Both the position numbers and the translations under genes were made by a program. This document shows positions 16,337 through 23,594 of a stretch of 32,569 nt of DNA, piece after piece. Every line of letters starts with the position of its first letter. The stretch's first letter is position 1. Source of the stretch: Clostridiales bacterium (lineage in GTDB: Bacteria > Bacillota > Clostridia > Peptostreptococcales > Anaerovoracaceae); the NCBI GenBank assembly GCA_012513435.1, contig JAAZCE010000040.1:1-32569 (forward strand), read 5' to 3'. Below the pieces are notes generated by a model. The model saw nothing but the letters and a program-made list of their open reading frames with translations. It had not been told where the DNA came from and searched no databases.

Positions 16337-17329
16337 ATGATTTTAGCAGAGAAAATAATGGATCTTAGGAAGATGCGCGGATGGTCACAAGAGGATCTTG
16401 CCAACGAGCTTAATGTGTCAAGACAGTCTGTATCAAAGTGGGAATCGGGGAATTCTGTGCCGGATATTGAGAAAATTATAGCTATAAGCGGATTGTTTGG
16501 TGTCAGTACGGATTATCTGCTGAAGGACAACAGCTTTGGAGACCGGCAGAGGCAGGAAGGTCAAACCATAGAAAGAGAAACAGACATTTACGACAGATTC
16601 GTCTCTATTGATGAAGCAAGACGTTTTATAGATGACATGATGGGCGCAGGCAAAAAGATAGCTCTGGGCATATTCATCTGTATACTTTCTCCTGTTACTC
16701 TAATACAGCTTGGAGGAATTTCGGAAACGGGAGATTTTATTACCGACAATATGGCGGGCGCCATCGGGCTCATAGTGCTCTTTGGACTTGTTGCAATAGG
16801 CGTGGCAACACTCGTCACAAATGGTATGAAGATAAGAAAGTATGAAGATTTTGAGGTTGACATTATCAGGATGTTCCCTGACGCCGAAAAGGAAATCAAG
16901 CGAATGAAGGAAATGTATGAAGGGGAGCACGGAAGGAAAATAACAGTTGGAGTAGTAATGTGCATAATATCGGTGGTGCCTCTTCTTGTGGCAGGAGCAT
17001 TTGATTCATCTGATTTGTTTCTGGTTACCATGGTCAGTTTCTTGCTCATAGTAAATGCCTTTGCCGTGTATAAGCTGGTTAGAACCTGTATCATTTATGG
17101 CAGCTTCCAGAAGCTCCTTCAGGAGGGTGATTACACTGCAGAAAAGAAAATGGCAAACAGCAATACCAAAGTATTTCAAAAGGTTTATTGGAGCACTGTA
17201 GTGGCTGTGTACCTGCTTGTCAGCTTTACGACAAACAGGTGGGATATGAGCTGGATAATATGGCCTGTAGCAGGAGTTCTCTTCGGTGGAATATACATAG
17301 TAATAAGTACTGTTGCGAATAAGAGATGA
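16337..17329 (+). CDS. XRE-type HTH regulator fused to a membrane domain
   Basis: 330 aa. Residues about 5-60 are a Cro/CI-type helix-turn-helix (LRKMRGWSQEDLANELNVS, then RQSVSKWESGNSVPDIEKII). After a polar linker that includes RRFIDDMM (about 95-105) there are two clusters of membrane helices, about 112-165 and 200-245, and a final pair at about 285-325. This layout, DNA-binding head plus membrane tail, is common in Firmicutes and suggests a membrane-tethered one-component sensor; the signal is unknown. ATG 16337 follows AGGAGG (16322-16327). The next gene, a YkvI-like transporter, starts 4 bases after the stop, making it the likely regulatory or functional partner. Confidence 0.9.
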   Translation: MILAEKIMDLRKMRGWSQEDLANELNVSRQSVSKWESGNSVPDIEKIIAISGLFGVSTDYLLKDNSFGDRQRQEGQTIERETDIYDRFVSIDEARRFIDDMMGAGKKIALGIFICILSPVTLIQLGGISETGDFITDNMAGAIGLIVLFGLVAIGVATLVTNGMKIRKYEDFEVDIIRMFPDAEKEIKRMKEMYEGEHGRKITVGVVMCIISVVPLLVAGAFDSSDLFLVTMVSFLLIVNAFAVYKLVRTCIIYGSFQKLLQEGDYTAEKKMANSNTKVFQKVYWSTVVAVYLLVSFTTNRWDMSWIIWPVAGVLFGGIYIVISTVANKR

Positions 17330-17333
17330 GTTG

Positions 17334-18386
17334 ATGGATAGCAAAAAGAGGATAATAAAGTTTGCAGGGGCTTTCGTGGCATGGGTCATAGGTTCAGGCT
17401 TTGCCACAGGCCAGGAGCTGCTTCAGTTTTTTTCCAGCTATGGATATTGGAGTTATGGAGCAATAATAATCAATCTGGTTGGATTCGTGCTTGTCGGTCC
17501 GACTATATTGAGAGTCGGATATAATAATAAGGATGACGAGAACTTTCAGCAGCTCAAGTATTTCTGCGGGGATAAGCTGGGTGCTGTTTACTCCTGGCTG
17601 ATTCCCATAACTCTGGTGGCGGGAATGACGGTGCTTATTTCCGGAGCCGGGGCAACTCTGTCGGAATACTACGGCGTAAATCATTACATAGGTGCGGCTA
17701 TAATGTCTGCTATGGTTCTGGGAGCATATCTCATAGGCTTTAATAGGCTGGTGAGGATAATATCCCTCATAGGACCCATAATAATTATATTTACCTTGGT
17801 GGTGGGTCTAGTCACAGTATGCAGAGATTTTGAAAGTCTGGCAGATGTGCCTCAGCACAAGGCGGTGCTGTCCCAATCACAGTCATCCATAAACTGGGTC
17901 ATAAGCGCAGTTTTGTACGTTTCATACAACCACCTGTGCGGGAGCGTTTATTATTCTGCTCTTGGGGCGACGGGAACGAGCGAGAGGGAAGTGCGTATAG
18001 GCGCAGTGGCAGGGGCTATTGCCCTCATTGCGGCCATAACGGTTATGAACGCCGCTATACTGTCAAACGCAGGAAATACGGCAGCATTGGATATACCTAC
18101 GCTTTTTCTGGCAAAGAAGATATCCTTTGTTTTTGGGATGGTGTTTTCAATAATATTGATACTTGGTATTTTTTCCTCCTGCTCTGCAATGATGTGGACC
18201 GTATGCAGCAAATTTACGGTAGAAGGAACGGAAAAGAGCCGGATATTTGCCGGGGCAGTGGCAGGGGGAACATTCCTGCTGGGGCTGCTTCCCTTCAGCG
18301 ATTTGATAAGCATATTATACCCATTCATAGGCTATGCAGGTTTGATATATATGATATGTGTTATCAGAAAGCGAATGAAATTGTAG
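17334..18386 (+). CDS. YkvI-like membrane transporter
   Basis: 350 aa from ATG 17334, with about ten membrane helices. The N-terminal KFAGAFVAWVIGSGFATGQE, with its GSGFATGQE unwound-helix motif, and the overall length match the YkvI family of the amino acid/polyamine/organocation-like superfamily. The substrate is unknown; a sodium- or proton-coupled amino acid carrier is a reasonable guess. An in-frame TTG at 17313 overlaps the previous gene and adds seven residues with no better ribosome binding site; ATG 17334 (MDSKKR) gives the expected short basic N-terminus. The ribosome binding site is weak, implying translational coupling to the XRE gene 4 bases upstream. A bidirectional terminator follows. 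Confidence 0.85.
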   Translation: MDSKKRIIKFAGAFVAWVIGSGFATGQELLQFFSSYGYWSYGAIIINLVGFVLVGPTILRVGYNNKDDENFQQLKYFCGDKLGAVYSWLIPITLVAGMTVLISGAGATLSEYYGVNHYIGAAIMSAMVLGAYLIGFNRLVRIISLIGPIIIIFTLVVGLVTVCRDFESLADVPQHKAVLSQSQSSINWVISAVLYVSYNHLCGSVYYSALGATGTSEREVRIGAVAGAIALIAAITVMNAAILSNAGNTAALDIPTLFLAKKISFVFGMVFSIILILGIFSSCSAMMWTVCSKFTVEGTEKSRIFAGAVAGGTFLLGLLPFSDLISILYPFIGYAGLIYMICVIRKRMKL

Positions 18387-18490
18387 ACGAACAATTTCAT
18401 GACTGGAGAGAACCCAGCGTGATTATATTACCAATAATTTTTGGTAAAAGCCACTGCTCTATGGATTTCTAGCCAAAATTTAAGCTATAA

Positions 18491-18536
18491 AAAAACGACA
18501 GTGTTTGAGTATTTTTACTCTTGCATTGTCGTTTTT
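18491..18536. terminator. Bidirectional intrinsic terminator
   Basis: Outer arms AAAAACGACAGTG (18491-18503) and CATTGTCGTTTTT (18524-18536) pair with one G-U, enclosing an inner GAGTA-TTTT-TACTC hairpin (18507-18520). The A-run on one side and T-run on the other let it act on both strands. It sits between the convergent YkvI-like gene and the minus-strand Glu/Pro-rich gene. Confidence 0.88.
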
Positions 18537-18568
18537 GATTCCTACTGCTTCAAGGTATTGCTCAAAAT

Positions 18569-19405
18569 CTACTTCTTCTCAAAGATATCCTTTATCATAG
18601 TTGAAGAGATATTATCTATTTGGATAGGGGTCTTTCTTTTTTCCAGCTTCACCTGTTCGACCATTATTTCATCATCGGATACAGCTTCCGGCTCGGGCTT
18701 ATCTTCAACCACAGGTTCGGGTTCAGGGATAGGCTCTGGCTTTGCTACAATCTCCGGTTCGGGTTTCACCTCAACTTCGGGTTCCGGCTTCGATTCAGAT
18801 ACGAATTCCGGCTCTGGAATGACCTCAGGTTCAGGAACAGGATCCGATTCAAAGATAGCCTCCAAATCAGGAATCCTTTCAAACTCAGGCTCCGCTTCTA
18901 CGGGCTCAGCTTCAGGTGTGATTTCCGGTTTCGGCTCATACACGAATTCCGGCTTCGATTCAGATATGAATTCAGGCTCCGGCTCAGGGAAGACATCCTG
19001 TTGGATCGCTTCCTGCATTTCAGGCTCCGGCTCTGGAGATTTATTGCTGTCCATTATATCATCTATGGAGAGCTGAGCATCGGTACGGTTGTAAGGCTGG
19101 TCTTCATAATAGTCGTCAAAATCGTCTCTTGTATCATCAAAGGAAAGACCACTACGTATATTGTTGAAACTGTTAAGAATAACAGCAGCAGCCAAGAGCA
19201 GAAATGCGAAACCGAAATAGCTGGCCGATGATGAGACAATATATCGGAAGTTGTTATCAATACCAATAGTTGTGCTCCCTTGGTATGCATTGACATAACC
19301 TATGGAGTAAATAAGCATATAGACCCCATATGCGAAGAACGCTGCCGCTAGGACATAAAAAATGATAATAACTGGAAAATTAAGTTTTTTTGGTTTAGTC
19401 TTCAT
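18569..19405 (-). CDS. Membrane protein with a Glu/Pro-rich repeat tail, unknown function
   Basis: 278 aa. A basic N-terminus (MKTKPKKLNF) precedes two membrane helices at about 10-33 and 58-82, joined by a polar loop. After an Asp-rich segment (about 88-105) comes a low-complexity tail (about 120-245) of degenerate PEPEPE, ESKPE and EVKPEPE repeats, then a more normal Lys-rich end (VKLEKRKTPIQIDNISSTM). Both termini should be cytoplasmic, so the extended acidic rod would reach into the cytoplasm and could be a spacer or docking arm. I do not recognise a family. The ribosome binding site AAGGAGA before ATG 19405 is good. Two long open frames on the opposite strand here are artefacts of the repeat codons. 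Confidence 0.85.
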   Translation of the reverse strand: MKTKPKKLNFPVIIIFYVLAAAFFAYGVYMLIYSIGYVNAYQGSTTIGIDNNFRYIVSSSASYFGFAFLLLAAAVILNSFNNIRSGLSFDDTRDDFDDYYEDQPYNRTDAQLSIDDIMDSNKSPEPEPEMQEAIQQDVFPEPEPEFISESKPEFVYEPKPEITPEAEPVEAEPEFERIPDLEAIFESDPVPEPEVIPEPEFVSESKPEPEVEVKPEPEIVAKPEPIPEPEPVVEDKPEPEAVSDDEIMVEQVKLEKRKTPIQIDNISSTMIKDIFEKK

Positions 19406-19427
19406 TTATTACCTGTCTCCTTACTGC

Positions 19428-19456
19428 TTGAATGATTTATTAAACTTTCATATGTA
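19428..19456 (+). promoter_or_regulatory. Possible promoter for the P-loop ATPase gene
   Basis: TTGAAT (19428-19433), 17-base spacer, TATGTA (19451-19456). The -35 hexamer and the spacer match two other promoters in this window; the -10 is poorer. A small palindrome lies just downstream. Confidence 0.45.
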
Positions 19457-19468
19457 AACTTACTTCAA
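19439..19468 (-). promoter_or_regulatory. Possible promoter for the Glu/Pro-rich membrane protein gene
   Basis: On the minus strand TTGAAG (19468-19463), 18-base spacer, TTTAAT (19444-19439). It overlaps the plus-strand candidate almost completely, so the two divergent genes would compete for RNA polymerase. Confidence 0.4.
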
Positions 19469-19472
19469 AATC

Positions 19473-19485
19473 AGCATATTATGCT
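19473..19485. repeat. Short perfect palindrome AGCATA-T-TATGCT
   Basis: Six-base arms around one central base, six bases before the AGGAGG of the ATPase gene and upstream of the divergent gene's promoter. It could be an operator; with such short arms a chance match is possible. Confidence 0.5.
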
Positions 19486-19501
19486 AATAAGGAGGTAAGA
19501 T

Positions 19502-20644
19502 ATGAAAAATAACATCAGAAACATATATCCCGGCGGGAATACTACCAAAGGTTTCCATTCATATTATAACTTTATTTTGCCACAAAATAAAGCAGAAAAA
19601 ATAATTTATTTAAAAGGCGGGCCGGGAGTAGGCAAATCAACCATGATGAAGAAAATCGGCGCCTATTTTGAAGGGAAAAACGAGAGCATAGATTACATGT
19701 GGTGCTCCTCAGATCCTGATTCTCTTGACGGGGTTTTGCTGAAGGACAGAAATGTAGCTGTGATAGACGGCACAGCGCCCCACATTATAGACCCCATCAA
19801 TCCGGCAGCGGTAGATGAGATATTGGATTTGGGAAGATATTGGAACAGGGAAGAAATAAGAAAAAATAGAAGACAGATAATCGAAATCACCGAAAAGACC
19901 GGGGGATTTTTTGACAACGCTTACGGATATCTAAAAATAGCAGGTGTGGAATACGAATTTTTATGGGAGATGTTGGCTGATACTATAGACAAAAAAGAAC
20001 TATCTGCTCTAAAATGGCAGTTTGATTCCAAGGTAAATGCCATGACGCCTATAAGGCGTGCGGAAAATAAAGTAAAGCACGATATTATAGTTGGAAACAA
20101 AATAAACAGAGGCAAGGAAAGTAGTTTTTTTGCAGGAGCCATAACCCCTATGGGAGTAAGAAACAGCACACTTTCCTTAGTGAAATCCTTGCAAAAGGTA
20201 ATAGTCTTGGAGACTCCAGTAGGGTTTAAGAGCCAGTTATTTTTGGAGCCGGCGGCAGCCAGGTTTCAGGAGGCAGGCTATGACGTGGAGAAATACTATT
20301 GTCCTACTGACCCAGAAAGGAAAATAGAGCATGTCATAATCCCTGAGATAAAAATGGGAATAATCACAAACAATCCGTTTCACAACCTGCATCTGTCGCC
20401 TAAAGGCAAGAAGGTTGAGACAGTAAAGGTGAATGTGCCGCCGGGAAAGGGTGTCAATTCCGAGATAATAAATCAGCTTATAGGCAGTATCAGAGATAAT
20501 ATTGACTTTGCAGTGAAATATCTTCATATGGCAAAGGAATGCCACGATGAGCTGGAGAAATACTACTCATCTAACATGGATCACGAGAAAATAGATGAGA
20601 TTACAGAAGAAATCATTGAAAAGGTGGACAATATGCTATTATAA
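19502..20644 (+). CDS. P-loop NTPase of the PRK06851-like family
   Basis: 380 aa. The first half has Walker A GGPGVGKST (39-47, K45) and a WCSSDPDSLDGV segment followed by VAVIDGTAPHIIDP, which fits a Walker B strand. The second half (about 205-380) repeats the same plan: FAGAITPMG, then a P-loop-like TPVGFKSQLF, AGYDVEKYYCPTDPE, and VIIPEIKMGIITNNPFH. From memory of the family, both halves normally carry P-loops; here the second has lost the GxxGxGKST form. The family occurs in Firmicutes and has no established function. ATG 19502 follows AAGGAGG. It is divergent from the Glu/Pro-rich membrane protein and is followed 37 bases later by a ClC-family gene. Confidence 0.82.
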   Translation: MKNNIRNIYPGGNTTKGFHSYYNFILPQNKAEKIIYLKGGPGVGKSTMMKKIGAYFEGKNESIDYMWCSSDPDSLDGVLLKDRNVAVIDGTAPHIIDPINPAAVDEILDLGRYWNREEIRKNRRQIIEITEKTGGFFDNAYGYLKIAGVEYEFLWEMLADTIDKKELSALKWQFDSKVNAMTPIRRAENKVKHDIIVGNKINRGKESSFFAGAITPMGVRNSTLSLVKSLQKVIVLETPVGFKSQLFLEPAAARFQEAGYDVEKYYCPTDPERKIEHVIIPEIKMGIITNNPFHNLHLSPKGKKVETVKVNVPPGKGVNSEIINQLIGSIRDNIDFAVKYLHMAKECHDELEKYYSSNMDHEKIDEITEEIIEKVDNMLL

Positions 20645-20681
20645 TGTAATAAATTAGAATAAATATTCATCGGAGTTTTTT

Positions 20682-21923
20682 ATGAACAAATTATTTAGAG
20701 TAGGATTGTTTGGTGTTTTGTCCTGTATTTTAGGCGCCTTTGCGGGGGCTATAGTATGGCTGGTCTTGAAGGTTATGAGTTTGGGGATAGACTTGCTTTG
20801 GATCTGGCTTCCCGAAATGATGAACTGCAGCGGTTCCCTTGTGTATCCTCTTATAGTCTGTGCAGCAGGCGGAGTTATCATAGGATTGTGGCAGAAGAAA
20901 TATGGGCTTCTTCCGGAAGATTTGGAGCAGGTCATGGCTCGCGTAAAGAATGAAGGTTCATATCCCTATAACAACCTTCATATAATCGCCGTTTCTGCAC
21001 TTCTGCCTCTCATATTCGGCGGTGCATTAGGGCCGGAAGCGGGGCTTACCGGTCTGATAGTAGGCTTATCTTATTTTGTGGGAGACAGGTTGAAGTACAA
21101 AGGTGAAGAGGTAGCAGCTCTTATGGAAAGCGGTATAGCCGCAACACTGGGAGTTGTTTTCAATGCACCGCTTTTCGGCATCATAGGCAATTTGGAGCCC
21201 GACAACAAGAAAGAAAAGTACGGAAAAAAGCTGGCCAGCAAGAAGACGAGGATATTCCTTTATATAATGGGCGTTATAGGCGGTATGCTTGCTGTAATGG
21301 GTCTTGGCAGGCTTCTTGGCAGCAGCGGCGGTCTGCCTAGGTTTGAGGCGGATCACGGTATGAGCATAGAGCAATGGAAATGGTTCATTCCCATAGTTCT
21401 CGTAGGAGTGATATGCGGATTACTGTATCTCATCTTTGGCAAGCTGACTAAGAAAATGGGAGAAGCATTGCTTGAAAACCGCATTACAAGCTGTGTAATA
21501 GTCGGAGTGATAGTGGCTGTCTTCGGGTACTTCCTGCCACTTACTATGTTTTCCGGAGAGCACGAAATGGGAGACCTTATGGTCCAGTGGCAGGTTTATC
21601 CGGTAGCGATACTGATTATGACAGGTCTTGGCAAACTGCTGATGGTCAATATTTGCATTAACTTCGGATGGCGGGGAGGGAACATATTCCCAATAATCTT
21701 TGCAGGAGTGGCCATAGGCTATGGCATGGCCGGTATATTGGGGATAGACGGCTCATTTACGGTGGCTGTGATGGTAGCGGCACTGTATACATATATTATG
21801 CGGAAGCCTTTTACCGTCGTTGCCGTTTTACTACTATGCTTCCCTATAGCATATATTGTTCCGGTGACATTAAGCGCCCTTGCCGCATCCAAGATACCGG
21901 TGCCTAAGGCCTTGATAAAGTAA
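20682..21923 (+). CDS. ClC-family chloride channel/transporter
   Basis: 413 aa with ten or more hydrophobic segments, matching the voltage-gated chloride channel (ClC) fold. The selectivity-filter block that is usually GxxxGREGP reads GGALGPEAGL; E119 sits at the position of the gating glutamate. The NFGWRGGNIFPIIFAGVAIGYG segment is the second conserved ClC filter region (usual form GxFxP). It probably moves chloride or fluoride across the cytoplasmic membrane, perhaps in exchange for protons. The non-canonical motif puts it in a divergent clade. ATG 20682 has only a weak GGAG upstream. An intrinsic terminator follows the stop by about 30 bases. Confidence 0.85.
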   Translation: MNKLFRVGLFGVLSCILGAFAGAIVWLVLKVMSLGIDLLWIWLPEMMNCSGSLVYPLIVCAAGGVIIGLWQKKYGLLPEDLEQVMARVKNEGSYPYNNLHIIAVSALLPLIFGGALGPEAGLTGLIVGLSYFVGDRLKYKGEEVAALMESGIAATLGVVFNAPLFGIIGNLEPDNKKEKYGKKLASKKTRIFLYIMGVIGGMLAVMGLGRLLGSSGGLPRFEADHGMSIEQWKWFIPIVLVGVICGLLYLIFGKLTKKMGEALLENRITSCVIVGVIVAVFGYFLPLTMFSGEHEMGDLMVQWQVYPVAILIMTGLGKLLMVNICINFGWRGGNIFPIIFAGVAIGYGMAGILGIDGSFTVAVMVAALYTYIMRKPFTVVAVLLLCFPIAYIVPVTLSALAASKIPVPKALIK

Positions 21924-21953
21924 GACCATGAAAAACTGAAAAGAATGAGTGCA

Positions 21954-21979
21954 AGAGAGCAAGATTTTGCTCTCTTTTT
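21954..21979 (+). terminator. Intrinsic terminator after the ClC gene
   Basis: Arms AGAGAGCAA (21954-21962) and TTGCTCTCT (21967-21975) around loop GATT, followed by four further T (21976-21979). It separates the ClC gene from the sporulation block. Confidence 0.9.
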
Positions 21980-22026
21980 GTATAAGGAGGTAAATATTGA
22001 TAATAATACCTTTTGAGGTGAAAAAT

Positions 22027-22425
22027 ATGTTTAGAGATACGAGAAAGAAAAAATTGAGAAGAAGAGTAATTTTTACGGCAATATGCGTTTTCGTGCTGAC
22101 CTTTGGGATATGGCTCAATTACAAGCCAGATAACAGCACCCAAAATACAGCAAAAAAAATAAGCGTTGAGGAAACCAAGAAAATTGAAGAAACTGAGAAG
22201 AATGAGACAGACACAAAAACACCTAAAGAGACATATCTAATAAAAGAGGTAAATGGAGTTGTAAAGGTTTTTTTGTGCGAGGGCAAGAACAAAAAAGAGC
22301 TATACCTGATAACGTCTATTCCTTTTGAACTTCTTTCCGAAAGCGACCAGGAGCTACTTAAAGGCGGTGTCAGCATAGAATCAGAGGAAGAATTGGGAAG
22401 ATTTCTCGAAAATTTTGATAGCTAG
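22027..22425 (+). CDS. BofC C-terminal-domain-like membrane protein
   Basis: 132 aa from ATG 22027. A basic start (MFRDTRKKKLRRR), one membrane helix (about 13-30), a Lys/Glu-rich linker (about 40-70) and a C-terminal domain of about 65 residues: YLIKEVNGVVKVFLCEGK, then ITSIPFELLSESDQELLKGG and IESEEELGRFLENF. That pattern (YLIKE, DxPxxxLPxxDQxxLxxGI, EEELxxLLED) resembles the BofC C-terminal domain. In Bacillus, BofC restrains SpoIVB proteolysis of SpoIVFA in the intermembrane space; here the gene is directly before spoIVB, which supports the call. Two starts compete: TTG 21997 behind a full AAGGAGG and ATG 22027 behind GAGGTG; I prefer ATG because it gives a normal membrane-protein N-terminus. 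Confidence 0.78.
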   Translation: MFRDTRKKKLRRRVIFTAICVFVLTFGIWLNYKPDNSTQNTAKKISVEETKKIEETEKNETDTKTPKETYLIKEVNGVVKVFLCEGKNKKELYLITSIPFELLSESDQELLKGGVSIESEEELGRFLENFDS

Positions 22426-22435
22426 GAGGAATTGA

Positions 22436-23500
22436 ATGGGGAAATTTCTGAAAAAAAGTGCGCTCATACTTGGCGGACTTCTTCTTGTTATTGTAGTGGT
22501 TGGACAATTATTCCCTCAGGAAAAGAGCACGATGGCTACAAAGGTAGTTTCAGAAAAGGTCCTTGTTCCGGGAGGGCAATCAATAGGCGTTAAAATGGAT
22601 GTAAAGGGAGTGCTTGTCGTAGGTCTTGAAGAAATCGAAACGGAAGACGGCAAAATGATTAATCCAGGCATTCTGAGCGGACTTCAAATTGGAGACAGAA
22701 TAATGGAGGTCAACGGTACGAAGGTCTATAGGGCGGATGAAGTCCAGAGCATTGTCAACAACTCCGAAGGCGTTGTCAAGCTGAAGATAAAGAGAAACGA
22801 TAAGGATATGGACATAACCGTAAATCCGGTTCTATCAAAAGATGACGGCCTTTACAAGCTGGGTCTGTGGATAAAGGACAAAACCGCTGGGATAGGAACC
22901 TTGACATACTACGACCCGATGAATTCCACCTTCGGGGCATTGGGACATGGAATTGCAGATCCTGAAACAGGTACCATACTCGCCGTGGATACAGGAACTC
23001 TATTTGAAGCACAGGTACAGGAAATAGAGTCCGGAAAAAGTGGAGCGCCGGGAGAGATAAAAGGTGTTTTTTATCACAGCAACGAACCACTGGGATGCCT
23101 TAAGCGCAACAACGACTTCGGAATATTTGGCGTGTCCTATGAAGCCATGACAAACTCTATTTACTCAACACCGCTGGCTATAGGTACAAGGGACCAGGTA
23201 AAGCTGGGCAAGGCCTATATACTCTCTACATTATCAAATAATGAGATAAGAAAATTTGAGGTGGAAATAAAGAAGATAGAAAAGCAGAGAAAGCCGTCCG
23301 ATAAGGGGATGATAATTGAAGTGACAGATAAAACTTTGCTTGAGGAGAGCGGGGGCATAGTCCAAGGTATGAGCGGTAGCCCAATTATACAAAATGACAG
23401 AATAATCGGAGCAGTAACACATGTTTTTATCAATGACCCCAAGCAAGGGTACGGTATATTTATCGAATGGATGTTGGCGGAGTCGAATCTTGTCGAATAG
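22436..23500 (+). CDS. spoIVB: Stage IV sporulation serine peptidase SpoIVB
   Basis: 354 aa. One membrane or signal segment at about 7-25, a PDZ domain (about 55-140, with GLQIGDRIMEVNG) and an S55 peptidase domain. The triad is H171 (GALGHGI), D298 and S313 (QGMSGSPI). The H-to-S distance of 142 and D-to-S of 15 equal those of Bacillus SpoIVB (H236, D363, S378, from memory). SpoIVB is secreted from the forespore and cleaves SpoIVFA, starting sigma-K activation in the mother cell. ATG 22436 follows AGGAGG, 10 bases after the BofC-like stop, so the protease and its likely regulator are co-expressed. The end of the gene carries Spo0A-box-like sequence. Confidence 0.96.
   Translation: MGKFLKKSALILGGLLLVIVVVGQLFPQEKSTMATKVVSEKVLVPGGQSIGVKMDVKGVLVVGLEEIETEDGKMINPGILSGLQIGDRIMEVNGTKVYRADEVQSIVNNSEGVVKLKIKRNDKDMDITVNPVLSKDDGLYKLGLWIKDKTAGIGTLTYYDPMNSTFGALGHGIADPETGTILAVDTGTLFEAQVQEIESGKSGAPGEIKGVFYHSNEPLGCLKRNNDFGIFGVSYEAMTNSIYSTPLAIGTRDQVKLGKAYILSTLSNNEIRKFEVEIKKIEKQRKPSDKGMIIEVTDKTLLEESGGIVQGMSGSPIIQNDRIIGAVTHVFINDPKQGYGIFIEWMLAESNLVE
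23480..23497 (+). promoter_or_regulatory. Tandem Spo0A boxes upstream of spo0A
   Basis: A perfect 0A box TTGTCGAA (23490-23497) lies in the last codons of spoIVB. Ten bases earlier GAGTCGAA (23480-23487) matches at six of eight positions. A one-helical-turn spacing is typical of Spo0A dimer sites. The array is about 100 bases before the spo0A start codon and suggests autoregulation. Confidence 0.6.
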
Positions 23501-23527
23501 TAGCTAAAATTGTATTCGTAATACTCA

Positions 23528-23555
23528 TTGATAATCCTATGTAAATATTTACAAT
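23528..23555 (+). promoter_or_regulatory. Candidate vegetative promoter of spo0A
   Basis: TTGATA (23528-23533), 16-base spacer, TACAAT (23550-23555). Start would be near 23562. The -10 box falls at the centre of a long palindrome (23535-23567). No convincing sigma-H promoter was found in this gap. Confidence 0.5.
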
Positions 23556-23567
23556 ATTTACATAGGA
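23535..23567. terminator. 15-base perfect inverted repeat before spo0A (terminator and/or operator)
   Basis: Arms TCCTATGTAAATATT (23535-23549) and AATATTTACATAGGA (23553-23567) match perfectly around TAC, followed by TATTTTTATA. As RNA this would be an A/U-rich terminator hairpin for spoIVB; as DNA it is a 33-base palindrome over the candidate spo0A core promoter. Confidence 0.65.
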
Positions 23568-23594
23568 TATTTTTATACGAAGAGGAGAGGGCTT

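Noticed and set aside
18441-19231. Two long plus-strand open frames encoding Gly/Ser-rich and Arg/Phe-rich repeats
   Set aside because: They mirror the Glu/Pro repeat codons of the minus-strand gene; they lack ribosome binding sites and show only repeat-derived composition.
19420-19460. Sigma-G/sigma-F promoter (TGAATG ... CATATGT) before the P-loop ATPase gene
   Set aside because: The spacing is about 14 bases, too short for the forespore sigma factors.
23561-23594. Sigma-H promoter from AGGATAT just before spo0A
   Set aside because: No GAAT-type -10 element lies 11-12 bases downstream.
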